Below are positions 9,872 to 21,824 of a DNA stretch of 64,000 bases, piece after piece (the stretch's first letter is position 1; each line of letters starts with the position of its first letter). The notes under the pieces are model-generated. The model was not told the DNA's origin. It ran no database searches and saw only the letters and a list, made by a program, of their open reading frames with translations. Position numbers and translations under genes: made by a program. This DNA is from Apium graveolens (Eukaryota; Streptophyta; Magnoliopsida; Apiales; Apiaceae): the NCBI RefSeq assembly GCF_009905375.1, contig NC_133657.1, positions 3,862,239-3,926,238 on the forward strand, written 5' to 3'.

Positions 9872-11264
9872 GGAGAATTGACAGCTAGAGGCGTCTCGAA
9901 CTGCAAGGGGAAAGCCTTTAAACTACAATATTAGGGAACAATACGTGCAGATGGGTATAATATCTCTCTGAGCAAAGAACTCCTACCTAAATCTCCCTGA
10001 TTGGATGCATCCATCCCACCTTACGGCCCAAACTTGGAAATGCTAGAGAGCTAGCCAGTGGAAATCTAAACTAATACTGTGTAATAGATAGGAGTCCATA
10101 ATCATGCAAAATAGTTACAATAATGATTGCGTCAACTTCATTATTTATGGACCATTATCCAATCAAAACAAGCTAAAGTTATAAAATTTTGTTTTTATTG
10201 TGTGCCCTTGTGTGCCCTTGTGTGCCCGCCATAGAAAAACCGTAGATTAAACATATGAAGTATGTAAGAAGTCTTCTGAAATCCTGTAGATGTGCCAAAC
10301 AGAAATAGACCGTTCTCTACTTTTGCACGTTTTTCTAGGTGATTAAAAAAATGAAACGCTAGTATCTGATCATCTTCCTGAGATTCTGAAACTCTTGTCA
10401 TCTATGGTTAGGAAACACTTTTGTATTCTCTTCGTGCTGTTTATTGAATTGGTCTTATGATGTGCAACACTGACCTATGTTATTGTTAATACAAGTGTAA
10501 TTCTTCATCGTAAGAATATTCCTCGGGAATTCTCGTTATAGTGGAAAAATGAGTTCTTGAGTTTTTTTATTCTTAGAATGAAAAAATGTTGGAAAGGTTG
10601 ATGGTTTAAGCAATCATTTGTGTTATGCTTCTTAGTATATAGTTCTTGAGCAATCTACTCTATCAAGTGTTCTTTTTGGTTGACTCAGTGCACTCAATAT
10701 ATGTCAAAGTCATGCTCAAGATTTTGGTCTCTCAATGGACAACCTGGAGCTCTCAGTGAATTGTCAATCTTCAATCTTCTTCTTCTTCCTTTTAGAAGTT
10801 GATACGAAGACAAATAAAAAAGACGAAGAGAATGGGGATGGGCTGGTTCCAAATGGTAATTGGATTATTTTTGGAAGTCAGTCTAGACTATAACAAATAG
10901 AAGAGACCAGAGAAACAGGTATTGAAATTAATCTTAAATTGCTGCTTCTATTGTCAAGTGAAGTATGAGAGGGGGTAACTTGGATTTATGCAAATTAAGT
11001 GTTTTTCATCTTACATCTTGTTTAGATTATGAGTCAGTTGCTCCAAGACCCAAGTTTAAGTGATTTTAACCGAAAAACAAGGGTCGGCTAGACAGAGTGG
11101 CTAGACAGAGTGTGCGTGCAGTGCTCTCCAAAGATAGCCAACTGAAAAAATGATTGCCAATTAATCGAAAACGGGGATTAAATAGTAAGAGTGTCTGTTG
11201 ATCCCCGCCAAAGACGGTCACAACTTATAGTTTAATCCTAAAAAATATTGATTGCTAAATTGGC
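9872..11264. other. Intergenic DNA with old repeat copies
   Basis: It holds a triple TGTGCCCT(T) repeat at 10201-10229. It also has a diverged third copy of the 150-bp conserved stretch of the 2-5 kb block (about 10275-10440) and a diverged copy of the GGTTGACTC...TCAATGGACAAC stretch (about 10675-10745). No coding gene is supported. Confidence 0.5.
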
Positions 11265-11271
11265 AAAAAAA
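11265..11271 (-). terminator. Pol III T-run terminator of U6
   Basis: Seven consecutive T residues on the minus strand follow GGTCCAAA directly, as expected for RNA polymerase III termination of U6. Confidence 0.85.
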
Positions 11272-11317
11272 TTTGGACCATTTCTCGATTTGTGCGTGTC
11301 ATCCTTGCGCAGGGGCC

Positions 11318-11349
<32 letters not shown>

Positions 11350-11369
11350 TCGGATGTCCCCGAAGGGAC
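11268..11369 (-). ncRNA. U6: U6 spliceosomal snRNA
   Basis: The minus strand reads from GTCCCTTCGGGGACATCC to GGTCCAAATTTT with no difference that I can see from the standard plant U6. It includes the 5' stem-loop, the ACAGAGA box that contacts the 5' splice site, the AGC triad within GATTAGCATGG, and the internal stem-loop. The length is 102 nt. U6 forms the catalytic core of the spliceosome with U2. Upstream are a USE-like box and TATA at Pol III-type spacing, and downstream is a T run. It lies 2.6 kb from U2 on the same strand. A deleted paralogue at 7557-7630 shares its flanks. The locus lies just outside the visible part of the inverted repeat. Confidence 0.97.
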
Positions 11370-11389
11370 AAATTGATGATCTTCAACTG

Positions 11390-11435
11390 GGTTATATGTA
11401 GATACTAGTGCAACTTACATTAGCCAATGTGGGTC
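11390..11435 (-). promoter_or_regulatory. Plant snRNA promoter (USE + TATA) of U6
   Basis: On the minus strand, GACCCACATTG (11425-11435) is a USE with two mismatches to RTCCCACATCG. ACATATAACCC places a TATA at about -23 to -29. The spacing between boxes is about 25 bases, shorter than at U2 and typical of Pol III-transcribed plant snRNA genes. Confidence 0.8.
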
Positions 11436-11656
11436 ATTATTTGAACTTCTAACACAAATCAGAGTAAAGTGATGCCATAACTCCCAAGTCCAAAATTGTG
11501 CTCTAATATCAACCTTTACATTCACAACTTGTCCACCATATTTTTTAGTTTATCATAAATTTTGTTTGGTTAGTTTTTTTATATAATCTAACCATCCTTT
11601 AGTAGCATCTAGGCCCCCATATATAAGACATATATTACTACTACATAATATAATAT

Positions 11657-12250
11657 AACAGCGAAGCTAATGAGTGTAACAATATTGAAATAAACTGGGA
11701 ACCAAACACCTTAATTAAAATGTAAAACAAATGCAAACAAGACCTTGCTGAGTTTATCTGACAAAAAAAGTCTTTGCTGAGTTTAGGTTATTCGTTTTTT
11801 TTAACAATCCTTATTATGTGTACAGTAATCATTTGCAATGTAAGAGTGATTTATTCTATAAACTTTTAGGAAATAGAATTCTGTTATTCTAATCTTAGAA
11901 ACACAGGACTTTATACTAAAACGAGGTTTTATAAGCTAAAGACTATATACATCACAGCAGAAATGAGTCTGCAGAAGTGAATTGTCACTTTTTATATGAG
12001 AGAATTGTCTCATAGTTGATAGAAGTGAATTGTTTTTTTTTGGACTTGCACAACAGATTTTTAATAGCAACAAATTTCTTTTTTATGTGGATTCTGCATC
12101 TTGTTGTCAATTTTGTCCCCTTCAAAATACGTCGTGATTGCTTGATAAGCGAATATGGACCTGATCTTGGAATAGTTCAAGCTCTTTCTTACCAACAGTT
12201 TGTGTAATGCTGAACCAGGGCGACATTGGGATTTGTATACAGTTAGATGG
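11657..12250. other. Unannotated DNA at the outer end of the left arm
   Basis: The stretch is AT-rich with no supported gene. A 60-residue frame spans part of it on each strand and is mirrored at 63395-63640, but it has no domain or coding signature. Confidence 0.4.
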
Positions 12251-12356
12251 CAATTCCTCAACTCTTCAAATTTTTAGCATAGTTCTTGTAGTCTCACTGG
12301 GCGGCAATTCCTTGAGTTTTCATATTTTTAGCATAGTTCTTGTAGTCTCACTGGGC
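12251..12356 (+). repeat. 53-bp tandem duplication (two units)
   Basis: GCAATTCC..TTTTTAGCATAGTTCTTGTAGTCTCACTGGGC occurs twice head to tail. The right arm has the same duplication at about 63301-63408, so it predates the divergence of the arms. Confidence 0.85.
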
Positions 12357-12457
12357 CTCATATTGTACATCTTAAAATGATGCTCGGTAGCATTACGCCC
12401 ACCTTTGTTTGTGCAGGCATATAAAATGCAATATTGTGAGTGCCGTTGTTTATGTTA

Positions 12458-12684
12458 CTCTCTTCGTTTCACAATACGTCCTATTTGGAAGAAAGTTTTG
12501 TTTCAATTTAGTCGTCTCTATTTAAGTTTATATTTTCAACATTAACTCTATTTCACATTTCTCTAATTTATATTTTCAAGATAAATCATATTTAAAATAT
12601 TATATTCAAATTAATTATAATATGTTCACTTTTCTCAATGTGCATGGTTTTTTTGAAAGTGTTTGTATGTTGAAACTGATGGAG
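12458..12684 (+). mobile_element. Stowaway-like MITE (Tc1/mariner type)
   Basis: About 227 bp begin CTCTCTTCGTTTCACAATA and end with the inverted counterpart (TGTTGAAACTGATGGAG), each flanked by TA. The CTCCCTCCG-type terminal repeat with TA target duplication is typical of Stowaway. The element has no coding capacity. Confidence 0.7.
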
Positions 12685-13037
12685 TAGCCTATAAGGGTCA
12701 AAATGATCTAGTTAAGACAATAAATAGTAGTGTGAGCTGTGAGGTATCATTGAATTGGGATTTTTAGTTGAAGCAGATCTTTTTATATAAAATGTGTATG
12801 AATTTTTAAAACCTATTTATTCTTGCACATCAAGGGCGTAGTAGAATGAATAGGTTTCCTAAGGAGGCGCTGATATGTTACTCCTACTCTTTTGTTAAGG
12901 TTCGACAATGTCTAATCTTTTGACCAAACTGTGAATACTTAAAACAATTTAAAATTAAATCTAATTCAACTTATAATTCAAAATAAATATGGGAGAAAAA
13001 GAAAAGAACTAAATAAATAAAAGTAAAAACAGTTTGT

Positions 13038-13185
13038 CTAGTGTGCACATTGACACATGCTAAGAAAATGTGATTGATGAGTTGTAAAAATTTTATTGGT
13101 GGAAATTTGTGTAATTATTAATGAGGTATTCATCAATATTTTGTGAATATTTCATCAGACTATTCTTAGCATGGGCACATACTAG
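13038..13185 (+). mobile_element. 148-bp MITE with 20+ bp terminal inverted repeats
   Basis: It begins CTAGTGTGCACATTGACACA and continues with TGCTAAGAA. It ends TTCTTAGCATGGGCACATACTAG in pieces that are the inverse of the start. The target duplication is not clear, so the superfamily is left open. Confidence 0.6.
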
Positions 13186-13991
13186 AATCCTTTACAAAAA
13201 AAGTAAAAAAGATGTCTAATTTTATAATTCTTTACGAAATTATTTTTAAAGTTGGTTTTATTTCTAAAATCCTTTACAAAATTATATCTAAAATCCTTTA
13301 CAGAAAACTAGAATAGTCAAATTTGATAAAAACTAAAGTGATAATATCTCCTGATAAAAAAACTCACTCGCCGGGATCAATATTAAAATTTATTAACGCC
13401 TTTATTGTGATAATTTATTTTTTGCATAAATTTAGTGTACTTCGTTTTTTATACTTGCTTTGGTAGTCAGTTTTAGGTACTTGAACCTATTAATACTATA
13501 AACTTCTACTCTTTTTTTTTTCTTTTTCATCGTATAGGTGCGTACTGGGTAAACTCTATGGACTCACACAATAGTTTGCAAACCACAAACTTTTACTTAA
13601 TTAAAATGTATCGTAACAAATTTAATTATATTACGATTATAAATATATTCTAGTTTAAACACATATAACTATATTACTATATAAATTTTAGAAATTATTT
13701 ATTTAAATTCTATTTCATTTAGTATGATTAATTCAACATTATAATCTTGATTGAAAAATACATTATAATCAATTTTTTTTATAAAAGAAAACCTTAATTT
13801 GTATAAATGTAAAATATAATATAATACATATTAAAAGTAATCCCAACAATTTAGTACAATTAAATTTCATTGATTTTAATACTATAATATAAAAAGAGTA
13901 ATGCTACATGCACAATATTGAACAAAAAAACTTACAAAATTATGTGACGAGATGTGATATTTTAATTAGGGCTATTTATGTGAATGCCAAT

Positions 13992-14611
13992 TAGACCTGT
14001 CGATGGAGTGAAGATCTGATCCGACCCGATACGATTCAAGACCATTTTAGCGGATATGGATCGACCTATTAAAAATCTGATCCGAGATTCGATTCGATAA
14101 GAAAAATCCGATTATAAATGGAGCATATATGAATTTAGGCCGATCTGATCCATTAATAACCCCTTATTTAGAATCTTTATCCTCAGTTCAGACCCATGGT
14201 TTGTATTTCATTCGATCCGGTCTTTAGAGTCCGGTTCATTTCTAAATTATACTCTAATTCTTTTAACTTTTCATACCTACATACCCTTATCTCAATTCAC
14301 ATAATAGTTTCACTTGGATACAGCAAAAAATTTTTTTTTGGCATTGTTAGAATCAAATACTCTACAATTCAATGCTATATTTAACTTTTAGTATGTTTCC
14401 CATTTATAATAACTTTTGTAATAAGTTACGTTAAAAAAAATAAATATACATAAATGAAGCGTATATCCGATCCGAAATTCGTGATCTGTATCCAGATATG
14501 AATCGGCCTATAAAAAATCTGAGGTTGAACTAATCTGAATATGGAAAAATAAATAGATATGGATATGGATATAGGTCGATCTGATCCAAAACCGGTCCAT
14601 TTACAAGCCTA
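13992..14611 (+). mobile_element. hAT-like MITE, about 620 bp
   Basis: It begins TAGACCTGTCGATGG and ends CCATTTACAAGCCTA. The terminal sequences are imperfect inverted repeats that continue inward through GATCGACCTAT. It is flanked by ATGCCAAT and ATTTCAAT (ATTCCAAT in the other arm), a plausible decayed 8-bp target duplication as made by hAT transposases. No transposase is encoded. Confidence 0.6.
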
Positions 14612-17600
14612 ATTTCAATCAATACCCACTGTGATTTTGCTAAAACAATTTGTGGATCTTACATTTTCTATATAAAAATGAAATAGATTTTATTTAACCA
14701 CCTCTCTTGCTCTTTTCAGTTTTCACATTTTATCTTCGAACTAAACATTTGACAATAAACTATTCGTCACCTCCTTATTCCTTTCAATTTAGCCCTATAT
14801 GGCTATATTATATCAGCATCTTTTACTGTTATATATCTACATACACACTTTTTCAGGTGCTAAGCAAACAGGGTTATTAAGAACTAAGAGTTCCCTTTCA
14901 CTACTCGGTAGAAATGATAATAACTAAACTTATTACTTATATTATATCATACAGAATTACAATACAACACATAATACTACACCGTTTTAAGTGTTTTAGA
15001 TCATGTACAAGTGTATATATAGGTTTTAGTCATTAAGGATTAGTTTTTCGCACACATTACTTGCTGAGATTAATATACACACACTACACATACATACACA
15101 CACAAATATATATATATATAGAGAGAGAGAGAGAAATCATAATATTTTCAAGATAAAGTCTCAAATCAACTGGTACGTTTGAAGTCAGAGTTGTATTTTA
15201 TTTACATTTCATCAAATGTAGGTGCGTTTCTCGAAATTTGTGCATGTTACATTATTTTTATGTAAGCAGTATGAATATCGATAGTTGATACGATGGATTA
15301 TCGAGGTTTTTGTACTTGTAGATATCTGATTCAATAATATTGCTTGAATTTATTGAAGTTCAGTTTACGATGTTGCTATATTGATTATGATTTTTTTATT
15401 TTTGTTTAGTACTCCTGGATCTAAACTCTGTTTATTATAATTTGTTCTTTATGATTTAGTGATATTATATTGTTGTTCAAAGTGAGAGTTGTTATTTATT
15501 TATTTTGTTTGAATTGCATGGTTTTGACTTTTTGCTTCGATATGAGTTCGAGGTTGAGCATGCTGTGATTAGCGAGATGATTTGAGAGTCATGAAGTTAT
15601 ATGAGGTGTTTTTAATAGCATAACTCATAAGAATAAATCTAAAAGGGGTTAATAAAAGTTTTTAAGTATGGCCGAAGATTAGAGAAAAGTGGTGCTTGAA
15701 TTGGTCTCAATCAACCACTTGGCTGATATTAAGTGTAGAGTCTCAAGTGTCTGGTTCCACTTTTGCAATAAACCTAGTTTATCACCACGTTTGAAACGCA
15801 TATTATTGCTTGAAAGTTTCATGTCCATGATAATTTCTACTACTCTTTTAGTGATGTTGATAAAACTGTTATTAACTATCTAGCCTATTGTGACAAAAAT
15901 GGAAACAAATGTGACTTTGTTTGGTGCAGCTCTGATGAGCCTCAGTGAGGAGGATTTTTTCAAAATCAAGGTGACCAGTGTGGTTACTACCATGACGCTA
16001 ATGCTAATGGAGAAATGAATCCAATTGTCACAATTTGAGTAAATAATCCCCAGATTATCACTTTTGGGTATTAAAGCTCAAAGTATCACTTCACCACGTT
16101 ATATAATGTAGCATTTTTTTAAGACCCTAAAACGTAGTATCGTCTGCCATTTTGTGTTTTATTTTAAAAAAATAAAACCTCACTACAGGTTTTATCAGTG
16201 ATAGAATACAGAGACGAAGACGAGCTCAAAGTCCATTAGGATTATACACGAACATGCAGAGGAGATACAGAGCTTCAAAATCATTTATGCTTACAATAAT
16301 CATGAACCTTGAGGTAAATAATTGTGCTTTTGTAATTTTTGAGTTTTTATGTTTTTTATGATTTGATTGCATAAATGGAGTTTGATTAAACTACCCATTG
16401 GATTAAATCTGTTTTCGGGTTCTATTTTTGCTTTGAATTTGAAGAACAAATTATATGTTACCTAATTGTATGGGTAGAATTGTGTATCAGAATACATATA
16501 GAGAGGTGTTTCCCATTATATCTGCAATTTAGGTAGTAGAATTTCTAGGTTATGAGGCCAGAAGGTAATGCAGAGATCAGTGTATATAAGCTATGCTAAT
16601 ATATCTGACATTTATGTAGCATACTGTAGGGTGTATGATTGCAAATAGAAATAACCCGTGGGAGAATTATTGACATCTGGCATAGTTAGGATTTGGAATT
16701 CCGTGTATGAGTCACAAGGAGATAGTAGTTTATAATCCCAAACCTGCTTAATGTCGATGTATCTCTCCGTATACTATACTATACTCTGGTGTAAAAATAT
16801 GAAGATACATAACTAATAAGGATAATTTACAAACAAGAATAGGAATTGAATCATATACATCTACTAAAAGCAAACTCGCCAAATGAGTCAAGGATGAAGA
16901 AACGCCATATGTTAAGAAGGAAACTATGAGTTGGACTGATTGATTTAAGAAATAAAACGTTGCTATAAGAATAACAATATAAAGATGCAGGTCATAACTG
17001 GTCATTTGTCATGATATTAGTATTCCTTTAATATAGGTTGTTGAATCTTGTTTATCATTACATGACCAAATTTATAGATCTGTAAAGTGTAACATAGTTA
17101 TCATGTCTTAGAAATATATTTGAATTAAATTATTGACAAACCATTAAATTGTAATAGATCCAGTATGATTATACATAATTCTTGTATTGCCTTTTACTCT
17201 TATGGTGTTTATACTGGGTCCTAAAACTAATGTCCTCCAACAAGACTATTATTATCTGGTTTCTTTACTTCCCATATTAAATTGTATCCTATTTGTTGAT
17301 TTAAAGCAAATTCATAATGGAACCGGAAAAGTTTACATATTCATCATCTCACTACATATAGAACAATAGATAGTGAGATGCAAGGTGGATTTCCTTGCTA
17401 TGGTTTATGTTGACATACAGACAGTCCATAGATATAGAACAATGAGAGAGTTATTGTAAATTTGGTTTGCAAGTACGGTCTGGGTAGATTGAGATGTCCG
17501 TAAGAAAGATTGTTTCCGATCATTGTAATCTCTACATTGTTACATTTAAATGTGTATGCCCCTTTTAAATTTTAATTTGGTATATTACTCGGAAAAATCT

Positions 17601-17832
17601 AGAAAATTATATGGAGAGCAACAAGTGTTTTGTGATCTGGTAGTTTAGTCTATTTCATTGTACCCAATTTTCAGCTATTCTATTATGACAGTGTACTAAA
17701 ATTCTGTAAATTGATGATCATAATTGTCCATCATTGAAAGAATTAGTTATCGTGTAAACAATGACTGTCGGTCCCGTCTAATCTATTTTATGTGTCTACT
17801 CTACTTTATTGCGTCTTATGAATTGAAATAAT
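14612..17832. other. AT-rich DNA upstream of the PMD pseudogene
   Basis: There are (TA)n and (GA)n runs at 15107-15135. Around 15885-16040 a Cys-containing frame (CDKNGNKCDF... with an internal stop) is mirrored in the other arm and may be a decayed exon, but I cannot assign a domain. No complete gene is supported. Confidence 0.35.
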
Positions 17833-18380
17833 ATGTTTCTGTGTTTTTTAACTTGTACATATATATGTTTCCAGGATGTGCATCCGGGTCATGTTAACCC
17901 TAGCCTTCTTTATCTTCAGGCTTCACATAGATCTTCAGATATTTGGAGGTTAGGTGGTGGTGATATGTTGAACTGTCGGCATAAAAATCCTAATAATCAA
18001 GATGATCTTCCACCGCTGGATCTTCGTATGGTCCCTTTACTTCAGGCTACTGATTTCTATAGTGTAGCTCGAGTGGCATCTTTACAGCTTGATTGGAGTC
18101 TCATATCAACTCTTGTTGAGAGATGGCGGCCAGAGACCCATACCTTTCGCTTGCTTATGGGAGAGGTCACTATTACTCTACATGATGTAGGTATTTTTTA
18201 GGGCTTCCTGTTGATGGTGATGTTGTTATTTCTGATGTCACCCCTGGCCCTGGTATGAGTTGACGTACTTATGTTGCTGAGCTTTTTGGTAAAGATCATG
18301 ATCCGAAGAAAGACATGAATGTGTCAAGAGTTCGGTTGACTTTTATTTCTTCATGTGCTCCACCACATTTTACCGCATGA
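17833..18380 (+). pseudogene. Plant mobile domain (MAIN-like) pseudogene, left copy
   Basis: After a TTTCCAG acceptor at about 17872, the frame reads HPGHVNPSLLYLQ, then SHRSSDIWR, then FYSVARVASLQLDWSLISTLVERWRPETHTF. These are hallmarks of the plant mobile domain shared by MAIN/MAIN-like proteins and by transposon-borne copies. A 1-base loss in the T run at about 18193-18200 shifts the frame before the conserved GLPVDGD stretch, which continues in another frame to an in-frame TGA after PGPGMS. Both the first part of the domain and the C-terminal region of a normal protein are missing. No start codon upstream is credible. It is either an old host-gene relic or a fragment carried by a transposon. 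Confidence 0.8.
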
Positions 18381-18429
18381 TGCAGCAGCAGATGATATTT
18401 GGTTTTCAGACACAAATCAGACAAACAAT

Positions 18430-19620
18430 CATCTATCTATACTATTATATTAAAAATAAAACATTGAAAGTTTGGTTGTAGGTCATCTATCTATCTATCT
18501 ATCTATATTATTATATTAAAGGCGAAACATTAAAAGTTTGGTTGTCGGTCCTCTGGTCACTCAATCCAGAACTGTCATATCAAATCATAAGCATAGTTAC
18601 TTATAGGTTCGAATCCTAACAACATATAAAATTATAGATTTACAATATATAGTGAAGAAAACAACTGTGCGATCCTAACGACAACATATTAAAATTATAT
18701 ATTTACAATATATAGTAATGAAAACAACCGTGCATTGCACGGATTATCTATTACTATCATATAAAAGACAAAATATTAAAAGTTTTGGTACGATACCTGT
18801 TTTTTGGTAGACGGTGATTTTACCGGATTACCCTTACTTAAAAATTTTATATCAATTAAAGTATATCGATATTAATTTATTAAAATTATTACTAATATAG
18901 GACAATATTTAGTAAACCCACGCGTACATCAGTTCGGACCTCGGGCCTCTGAACAGAACCCTTACGAGAACCTTCTCACTCTCACTTACACAATCACCTA
19001 AATGTTAATCTCTCTATTTCAGTTATAATGTAGCACGTGATTAACATAAAATTCCATTACTCCCTCCGTCTCTTTGTGCAACTCTTTTTGGTACATGTCC
19101 TTTTTAATGATTTTTACGTAATTACGCTTCTATCTATCTATATTATATTTATATTATATGTTAAGAGACACTAAACATTAAAAATTTGGTTAATACAATA
19201 CTTCGTTAGATCATTTACCTTTACTAAATTATTCCAATTATACTTACTATTAAATTCAACTTCTTTTATAAATCTAATTATATTTTATTATAGAATAGGA
19301 ATAAAAATTCTAATCCTATACTTATTATTATATTATAAAAAACTATACATGAAAAATTTGGTTGATACTGTTATTCGTTAGATTATATAATATAAAAGAC
19401 GAAATATTTACTGAACTTGTTTTTTGGCATACACTGGTTTTACCGAATTACCCTTAAAATAAGTTTTACATAGTCACCCTTATTATAAATAATTACCCTA
19501 TATTTTGAAAATAATTATATAGTCATTATATACACAATTCTCTCTGAAAGAATTATAACTCATCTATTCTACATATAATAGACGAATCTTTATTTTTTTT
19601 TGGTACGGTATATATTTATT
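18430..19620. mobile_element. Nested Helitron-like repeat fragments
   Basis: Several copies of a TCTATACTATTATATTAAA start followed by AAACATTAAAAGTTTGGTTG (18436, 18500 and weaker copies at about 18750, 19140 and 19350) resemble the TC-starting 5' ends of non-autonomous Helitrons. The hairpin CCGTGC-ATT-GCACGG at 18728-18742 resembles their 3' end. An (ATCT)n microsatellite lies at 18488-18508. The copies overlap and are decayed. No helicase coding sequence is seen. Confidence 0.45.
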
Positions 19621-19730
19621 GGTACACGCCTATTTTACCTAAAAAACTTCAATTTTATATACTTTTATAAAATTAACAATATTTTTCCGGTTTACCATAT
19701 ACAATGGAATTGTCTTGAATACACGCGAAC

Positions 19731-20447
19731 TAGAGGTGGCCAAACGATCGGGCCGAGCGTGCCGGGCCGAATTTTTAGCGGGCCGGTTAAGTCACCATTA
19801 AACTCGTGAATGGCCCGTGAAGAACAACGGTCCATGCCGAGCCGGGCCGAACAATTAAAATAGTAAATCGTCAACGGCCCGCGAATTAAACGAATTATAC
19901 GGTTCATTGATAAGACGTGAAGAAAGAGTTCCGTGCCGAATTATTCGCGATTCAACTCGCGAATTGGCGAATAAACCGGTTACTTTTTTCGGTTCTTCCA
20001 CAGATATATATTATTTATTATTTATTTGTATTGTACTTACTTACCTTACTGACACATGGAGCACATGGATTAGCAGGTTTCCAAATTTTGAAAATTTATT
20101 TGTATACGTGGCATATAATAATGTAGATATCATAGTTGAAGATCTAGTAATTGTATTTCATTACAGAATTTAATTCATAGTTAAATGAAGTTGTAGGCGA
20201 ATTATTCGGCACGTGGCGTGCCGAGCCGACTAAAGCAAACTCACCAATTCGTATACGTTCTGGCGGGCCGGTTCCTGGCCGATTCCGGGCAGGTTCCGGT
20301 TTCATAATTTCCTGTTCGTATTCGGTTCGTTATCCTACACAGTTTGTGCCGAATAATGACCCGACACGTGGCGATCCGAGTTAGACGATTTTTTGGTGAG
20401 CCGAATTGCGATTGTGCCGAGCCAAACCATTCGTTTGGCCAGCTCTA
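19731..20447 (+). mobile_element. Non-autonomous hAT element with intact 8-bp TSD
   Basis: The 717-bp element starts TAGAGGTGGCCAAACGA and ends TCGTTTGGCCAGCTCTA, 17-bp terminal inverted repeats with one mismatch. It is flanked on both sides by ACGCGAAC (19723-19730 and 20448-20455), a perfect 8-bp target duplication diagnostic of hAT insertion. The ends are rich in GGCCGGGCC-type words, unlike the AT-rich surroundings. No transposase frame exists. The same insertion with the same duplication is in the right arm. Confidence 0.9.
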
Positions 20448-21819
20448 ACGCGAACACACTTCGATTCGGTAATGAATTTATATTTGTATCATTGTTTACC
20501 TTCTTCAAGGAACTAGAAATTCTCGCACGCCCACCTCTTCTCTGGAGATTAAAGAAGAACACCAAGAAGAATACGATTCTTTTAATTTTGGCAGATCATA
20601 TCTCTCAGGATTTATAAAATCTATATTATATTAAATATAATTATTTATAAATAATTTAAAATTGGATCTTATTTTTAAGATTATTATTTTTATTTATTTT
20701 AGGAAAAATATATCTATCTCTCAATACTATACTACTTTATAATAGACAAACATTAAAACTTTGGTTAGTCGGTTGTTCGGTCGATCAATTCTAATTATAA
20801 TTGATATTTAGGTTAACTTCTCGCCAAATTTAAATTCTAATTTATATCGTACTCTATATTATTATAATTGATATTAAAATTATTTTATTTTATTAATATA
20901 AATTCTAATTTATTCAGATCTATATTACTCTAATTGATATTGAAGTTTACTTATTCTACTAATTTAATTTTTATTTAAATAAATTTTAAATAATCTTTAT
21001 TATAACAAACAGTTTAATAATTTAATCAAACTGTAAAATAGATATTATTTGATATATTTCTCGGTGTAATGGTCTCTATAAAACAAAATAATTTACATTG
21101 TTTATTCGGCTTAAAAGAAAATTATACTATTTGATTTGGGGTAAAATATAAAGTAAACTAAATATAATTAGTTGTATTTAATTAATATAATGTGCCTCAG
21201 GTTGAGAAAAAATAATAAATACTATTGATCCGGCTAAAATATAAACTATTAAGCCGAGCTAAAACAAAATAATACATATTTATCGGGGCTATAAATTAAA
21301 CAATTGAACCAAACTAAAATAAAATTAAAAATAAATTATAATTCGACCAAATCAAACAAAATTATATATACTATTAATCGAGATTAAAAAAAATTATCCT
21401 ATTGATATGGGCATTAAAAAAATTAAATTCAAACTACAAATAATTAGTCAGATTTGGTAGGTGTAATGGATCTCGAATTAGAACAAAATAATATAAATTA
21501 TTGATCTATATATAAAAAAATTAATTTATGACTGTTTTATATTTTTATTTGAACTGAACTTAGTTTTTATTAAAATTTGATTATTTATTTGTAAACACGT
21601 TCAATTATCAATAAAATTTTATCGTTTAATCAATAATACTATCTGTTTCAAATACCTCTTATTAAAAAAATTAAGAAACTATACGTGTAGTAATATGTTT
21701 ATCATGAAATAATATTATTTACAAATTTTAAATAAATAAATTTAAGAATTTAATTCAAATTAAAATTTTAAAAAGAATATTAATATATAATAAAAGATTT
21801 TATTGCATCGCACATGATG
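20448..21819. other. AT-rich DNA, transposon debris
   Basis: A weak Helitron-like start lies near 20720. The rest is AT-rich, low-complexity sequence without reading frames. GCATCGCACATGATG just before the Copia insertion (about 21804) is reminiscent of the Helitron hairpin. Confidence 0.35.
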
Positions 21820-21824
21820 GTGGT
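21820..21824 (+). repeat. Target-site duplication GTGGT (5' side)
   Basis: GTGGT directly precedes the 5' LTR, and the same five bases follow the 3' LTR at 33006-33010. This shows that the two LTRs belong to one insertion. Confidence 0.95.

Noticed and set aside
12016..12261. Short frames at the outer ends of the arms, mirrored at 63395-63640
   Set aside because: They are conserved between arms only because the DNA is duplicated. The composition is hydrophobic and AT-driven, with no domain or splice context.
16748..17005. Minus-strand hydrophobic frame near the PMD pseudogene
   Set aside because: It is AT-driven and its end differs between the arms. It has no homology that I recognise and no upstream signals.
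18430..18745. One complete non-autonomous Helitron
   Set aside because: Start and hairpin motifs are present, but the hairpin is followed by another start motif and no clean CTRR end. Nested fragments are a safer description.
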